A DNA stretch of 64,000 nucleotides from contig NZ_SACL01000001.1 in assembly GCF_004005855.1 (NCBI RefSeq), positions 1,116,001 to 1,180,000 of the forward strand, in the 5' to 3' direction. Shown here one piece after another: positions 60,968 to 64,000 of the stretch. The notes under the pieces were generated by a model. The model searched no databases and was not told where the DNA came from. It was given only the letters and a program-made list of their open reading frames with translations. This stretch comes from Rhodovarius crocodyli (lineage in GTDB: Bacteria > Pseudomonadota > Alphaproteobacteria > Acetobacterales > Acetobacteraceae). A program made the translations under genes and the position numbers. Each line of letters starts with the position of its first letter. The first letter of the stretch is position 1.

Positions 60968-63199
60968 ATGCCCCCGCGCCATGTGGATTTCCTGCTGCTG
61001 GGCGGCGGCGCGGCCGCGGCCAGCGCGGCAGAGACGCTGAGCCTCGAAAGCACCGGGAAATCCATCCTGATGCTCTCGGCGGAGGACATTCCGCCCTATC
61101 GCCGCCCCATGCTGTCCAAGCAGGGGCTGCTGGGCGACGCCCCGGCCCTGCTGCACGACGATGCCTGGTACCGCGCCCAGCAGATCGAGCTCGCGCTCAA
61201 CACCCGCGCCGTGTCGGTGGACACGGACCAGCACCTGGTCACCACCGATGCCGGTGAAACCCTTCACTACGACAAGCTGCTGATCGCGACCGGCGCCCAG
61301 CCCCGCGCCCTGGGCTGCCCGGGGGAACGGCTGCCCGGCGTGCACCACCTGCGGCGCTGGGCGGACCGTGAGGCCGTGCGCGACGACATCCGCGCCGGCG
61401 CGAAACACGCCGTGGTGCTGGGCGGCAGCTTCCTGGGCATGGAAATCGCCATGACCCTGAACGCGCTGGGCCTGTCCGTCACGGTGGTGGAGCTGGGGCT
61501 GCTGCTGCTGCGCCACACGGAATCGCCCGAGGTCTCGGCCGAGGCGCGCCGTGGCGCCGAGGAAGCCGGCGTGACCATCCTGCTGGGCGACCAGGTCAGC
61601 GAGATCCGCGGCGAGGACCGCGTGACGCAGGTCGTGACCGCCGCCGGCCGCACCCTGCCCTGCGACATCCTGATGGTCAGCGTGGGCGTGGCACCCGCCA
61701 CCGTCTTCCTGGCCGGCAGCGGGATCACGCTGGAAAAGGGGCTGGTGGTGGTGGACGACCAGCTGCGCAGCAGCGCGGCGGATGTCTTCGCCGCCGGCGA
61801 CGTGACCCTGTTCGACGACCCCGTCTTCGCCCGCCGCCGCCACATCGAACACTGGGACAATGCGGTGAAGCAGGGGCGGCTGGCCGCCCGCAACATGCTG
61901 GGCCAGGGCCGGCGCTATGACGAGGTCTCCTATTTCTACTGCGACTTCGGCCGTTTCAGCTTCAGCATGCTCGGCATGCCCGAGGGGGCGGCAGGCCAGG
62001 TCCGGCGCGGGTCATGGGCCGATGCCTCGGTCGCGCTGTTCTACCTGGAGGAAGGGGTGCCGCGCGCCCTGTTCTCCATGGGCCGCCCGCCCGAGGAAAC
62101 CCGCGCGGCCGAGGGGCTGATCCGTTATCGCGTGCGGCTGGAGGACGCGGCGGCGAAGCTGGCCGACCCCGCCTTCGTGCTGAACCGCGTGCCCACCCAG
62201 ACCGTGCTGGTGCTGCAGGGCGGCGGCGCGCTCGGCGCCTTTGAGGCCGGGGTGGTGAAGGCGCTGGAGGAGCGCGAGATCTTCCCCGATATCGTGGCCG
62301 GCATTTCCATCGGCGCGTTGAACGGCGCCATCGTGGCCGGCAACCCGCGCGACGCCACCCGCGCGCTGGAGTGCTTCTGGGAGGAACTGTCGGTGCAGGT
62401 GCCGGGCTGGATGCCGGCCGACGCCGCCGGCAGCTGGGCGGCGGGGCAGATCCTGTCCTGCGGGGTGCCGGCCTTCTTCCGCCCGCGCTGGATGGTGGAC
62501 CCGCTGAGCCCGCCTGCCGGCTGGACCAGCTTCTACGACACCGCCCCGATGCGCGAGACGCTGGCGCGCTACGTCGATTTCTCCAAGCTCCGGCAGAGCC
62601 CGGTGCGCCTGCTGGTGGGCGCGGTGAACGTGACCAACGCGCGGTTCGAGGTCTTCGACAGCTATGCCCAGGCGCTGACGCCCGACCATATCCTGGCCAG
62701 CGGCAGCCTGCCGCCCGGCTTCTCCTGGACCGAGGTGAACGGCCAGCCCTATTGGGATGGCGGCATCGTCAGCAATTCGCCGCTGGACATGGTGATCGAC
62801 CGCTGCGGGCCTGACGGCAAGCGCGTGTTCACCGTGCACCTGTTCGCGGGCGAACGCCCCCTGCCGCGCAACATGATGGAGGTGCAGGCCCGGCGGGACG
62901 AGATCCTCTATGCCGAGCGCATCCGCAGCGATGTGCGGCTGAAGGAAAGCACCGGCGCCTATCGGGAGCTGGTGCGGTCGCTGCTGGAACTGGCGCCGCC
63001 CGAGATGAAAAGCCGGGTGCGGCAGTGGCCGCTCTATATCCAGTTGATGGGTGACGGCGCGCCGATGGAAATCACCCATTTCCTGCGCGAGGGGCGGGAG
63101 GGCGAGGCATCCTCGCGCGACTATGACTTCTCCGCGCCCTCGGTGCGGTTCCACCTGGCGCAGGGCTATGCGGAGGTGGGGCGGGCGCTGGGGCGCTAA
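60968..63199 (+). CDS. Fusion of FAD/NAD(P)-dependent oxidoreductase and patatin-like phospholipase
   Basis: The 743-residue protein joins two enzymes. Residues about 5-400 are a pyridine-nucleotide-disulfide-type reductase: FAD motif LLLGGGAAAASAAET (12-22), a second dinucleotide motif VVLGGSFLGMEIAMTL (about 155-170) and AAGDVTLFDD (about 275). Residues about 413-743 are patatin-like: oxyanion loop QGGGALGAFEAG (from 418), nucleophile Ser447 in GISIGALNG, and Asp597 in WDGGIVSNSP. No signal peptide is seen. The ATG at 60968 (MPPRHVDFLLLGGG) starts directly at the first strand. Linked redox and lipid acyl-hydrolase activities are inferred. Confidence 0.88.
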   Translation: MPPRHVDFLLLGGGAAAASAAETLSLESTGKSILMLSAEDIPPYRRPMLSKQGLLGDAPALLHDDAWYRAQQIELALNTRAVSVDTDQHLVTTDAGETLHYDKLLIATGAQPRALGCPGERLPGVHHLRRWADREAVRDDIRAGAKHAVVLGGSFLGMEIAMTLNALGLSVTVVELGLLLLRHTESPEVSAEARRGAEEAGVTILLGDQVSEIRGEDRVTQVVTAAGRTLPCDILMVSVGVAPATVFLAGSGITLEKGLVVVDDQLRSSAADVFAAGDVTLFDDPVFARRRHIEHWDNAVKQGRLAARNMLGQGRRYDEVSYFYCDFGRFSFSMLGMPEGAAGQVRRGSWADASVALFYLEEGVPRALFSMGRPPEETRAAEGLIRYRVRLEDAAAKLADPAFVLNRVPTQTVLVLQGGGALGAFEAGVVKALEEREIFPDIVAGISIGALNGAIVAGNPRDATRALECFWEELSVQVPGWMPADAAGSWAAGQILSCGVPAFFRPRWMVDPLSPPAGWTSFYDTAPMRETLARYVDFSKLRQSPVRLLVGAVNVTNARFEVFDSYAQALTPDHILASGSLPPGFSWTEVNGQPYWDGGIVSNSPLDMVIDRCGPDGKRVFTVHLFAGERPLPRNMMEVQARRDEILYAERIRSDVRLKESTGAYRELVRSLLELAPPEMKSRVRQWPLYIQLMGDGAPMEITHFLREGREGEASSRDYDFSAPSVRFHLAQGYAEVGRALGR

Positions 63200-63341
63200 C
63201 GGAGCCCGCCGGAGCTTAATCACGCCTTTAGGGAACTCAAATTTCTACCGAATTCCCCCACTAGCTGAATCATCACACATGTTGTCATTATGACTCACGA
63301 ATGCGTGATATTTAGTTGCTGGTGCCGGGGAGGGATTTTTG

Positions 63342-63887
63342 ATGAGGATTGGCAGGGCCGCCCTAGCGGTAGCTATTGCTGTGTCACTGGCCGGTTGCCA
63401 GAACTACAATCAAGCCGCACTGCTGCTGGGCGAACCTCGTAGCGACGCTGCAGTCCTGCGGCAGGCTCAGACGATGCCGATAGATCGCATCTCTGACGAA
63501 GTACTGCTGCGTGAGGCGACGCAGGTGCTCCTCGATCTCGGTTTTGCGCTGGACGAAAGTTCTGTCCCACTGGGTGTGCTGGCCGGCAGCAAATCACGCG
63601 ATGCACGGGAAGCCGGCCAAGTGGCAGCCGCAGTCGCGGTGACGATTGTTGCTGCCATGTTCCTGGTTGCCGTTGTGCCGACCTGGGACGAGCGGCAGAC
63701 CATCTATGTGACCCTTACGACTCAGCCTATCCCGGGCTCAAACCAAATGAATCTTCGCGTCTCCTTCGAGCGCCGCGTGGAGACGAACCAAGGTGGCAGC
63801 CGATACGAACAGCTGAATGATCCTCAACTCTACCAGGAGTTCTTCAACCAGTTGCGCCAGGGCCTGGCGCGGGGAGTGGGGGCATGA
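63342..63887 (+). CDS. Predicted lipoprotein with a membrane-like segment
   Basis: The 181-residue protein has a lipoprotein signal (MRIGRAALAVAIAVSLAGC, lipobox LAGC). A hydrophobic stretch near residue 95 (AAAVAVTIVAAMFLVAVVP) could cross a membrane or pack a fold, and the C-terminal part (LRVSFERRVETNQGGSRYEQLNDPQLYQEFFNQLRQGL) is charged. Composition is lower in GC than most of the window. A TTG three bases upstream is an alternative start; GGAGGG lies eight bases before. It overlaps the next gene by four bases. Confidence 0.72.
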   Translation: MRIGRAALAVAIAVSLAGCQNYNQAALLLGEPRSDAAVLRQAQTMPIDRISDEVLLREATQVLLDLGFALDESSVPLGVLAGSKSRDAREAGQVAAAVAVTIVAAMFLVAVVPTWDERQTIYVTLTTQPIPGSNQMNLRVSFERRVETNQGGSRYEQLNDPQLYQEFFNQLRQGLARGVGA

Positions 63888-64000
63888 GGAACTCCCTCCT
63901 TGCTGCGTTCGCAGCATGCGGTCTGATGGTTGCCTGCGCGCCGAATCCCGCGGACAATTTCGTTTCTTCAAACCGCTCTGCGGTCGAAATGCGGGCGATG
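63884..64000 (+). CDS. Predicted lipoprotein, partial (runs off the window)
   Basis: An ATG overlapping the previous stop (ATGA) opens a frame that runs to the end of the window. The 39 visible residues begin with a hydrophobic signal (MRNSLLAAFAACGLMVAC) and a likely lipobox VAC, then APNPADNFVSSN. It is most probably a second lipoprotein of a small operon; the rest lies outside the window. Confidence 0.6.
   Translation, partial: MRNSLLAAFAACGLMVACAPNPADNFVSSNRSAVEMRAM

Overview
This window looks like chromosomal DNA from a high-GC alphaproteobacterium, probably a Roseomonas-like member of the Acetobacteraceae. That placement is inferred from gene content and style: very GC-rich codons, HisZ and ThyX, an orphan Bug-type (TTT) binding protein, a MidA/NDUFAF7 methyltransferase, DUF1489 and DUF3297 proteins, an NDUFAF7-PgeF block, and GC-rich 'ggggc-tttgc-gcccc' intergenic hairpins that I associate with this family. 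There is no integrase, transposase, rRNA or CRISPR array. Most genes are packed into short operons with 4-base stop/start overlaps (ATGA or GTGA).

Layout. 1-4.8 kb: a four-gene catabolic operon led by a NicX-like ring-cleaving dioxygenase, then an alpha/beta hydrolase, an acyl-CoA dehydrogenase and an acyl-CoA ligase. 4.8-13.8 kb: repair and housekeeping genes (L,D-transpeptidase-like protein, Ada, Aat, phosphatase, exporter, acetyltransferase, DUF1501/DUF1800 pair, HolC). 13.9-20.2 kb: oligopeptide-type binding protein, nitronate monooxygenase, Crp/Fnr regulator, PurA, HisZ. 20.3-28.2 kb: lipoproteins, a hydrolase-like protein, an HMCES/YedK-type peptidase, UbiK, then the operon lgt-midA-pgeF-lipoprotein-prs. 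28.2-34.7 kb: Bug receptor plus hydro-lyase, ArsC-like protein, LipB, tRNA-Leu(GAG), HD protein, ArgF and ArgD. 34.9-37.5 kb: two polysaccharide-deacetylase/PuuE-type proteins and a CitE-type lyase in one overlapping operon. 37.5-39.3 kb: a sharply AT-rich single gene for an OLD-like AAA ATPase with a TOPRIM-like tail, the clearest foreign insertion and a defence candidate. 39.4-48.1 kb: MHS transporter, two secreted proteins, sugar kinase, HD phosphohydrolase, ThyX, RidA, and a trio of a holin-like membrane protein, a small probable lipoprotein and a peptidoglycan-binding lytic transglycosylase. 48.2-55.4 kb: SecB, a heme-type TonB receptor with a Fur-like site, a hydrolase, and a membrane M48 peptidase. 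55.5-59.4 kb: two M20 amidohydrolases around an isochorismatase-type amidase, and PyrE. 59.5-64 kb: acetyltransferase, C39-like peptidase, tiny lipoproteins, a fused FAD oxidoreductase-patatin protein, and the start of a lower-GC lipoprotein pair.

Two repeat families stand out. One is a ~100-bp AT-rich element made of three hairpins, present twice in opposite orientation (16867-16972 and 44697-44793). The other is a GC-rich composite with inverted arms, present three times (4836-5101, 28158-28440, 30373-30475). Both lie only between genes.

All calls rest on reading the sequence and on recalled family motifs; no database search was run. Enzyme names for catabolic genes are family-level unless active-site residues are cited.
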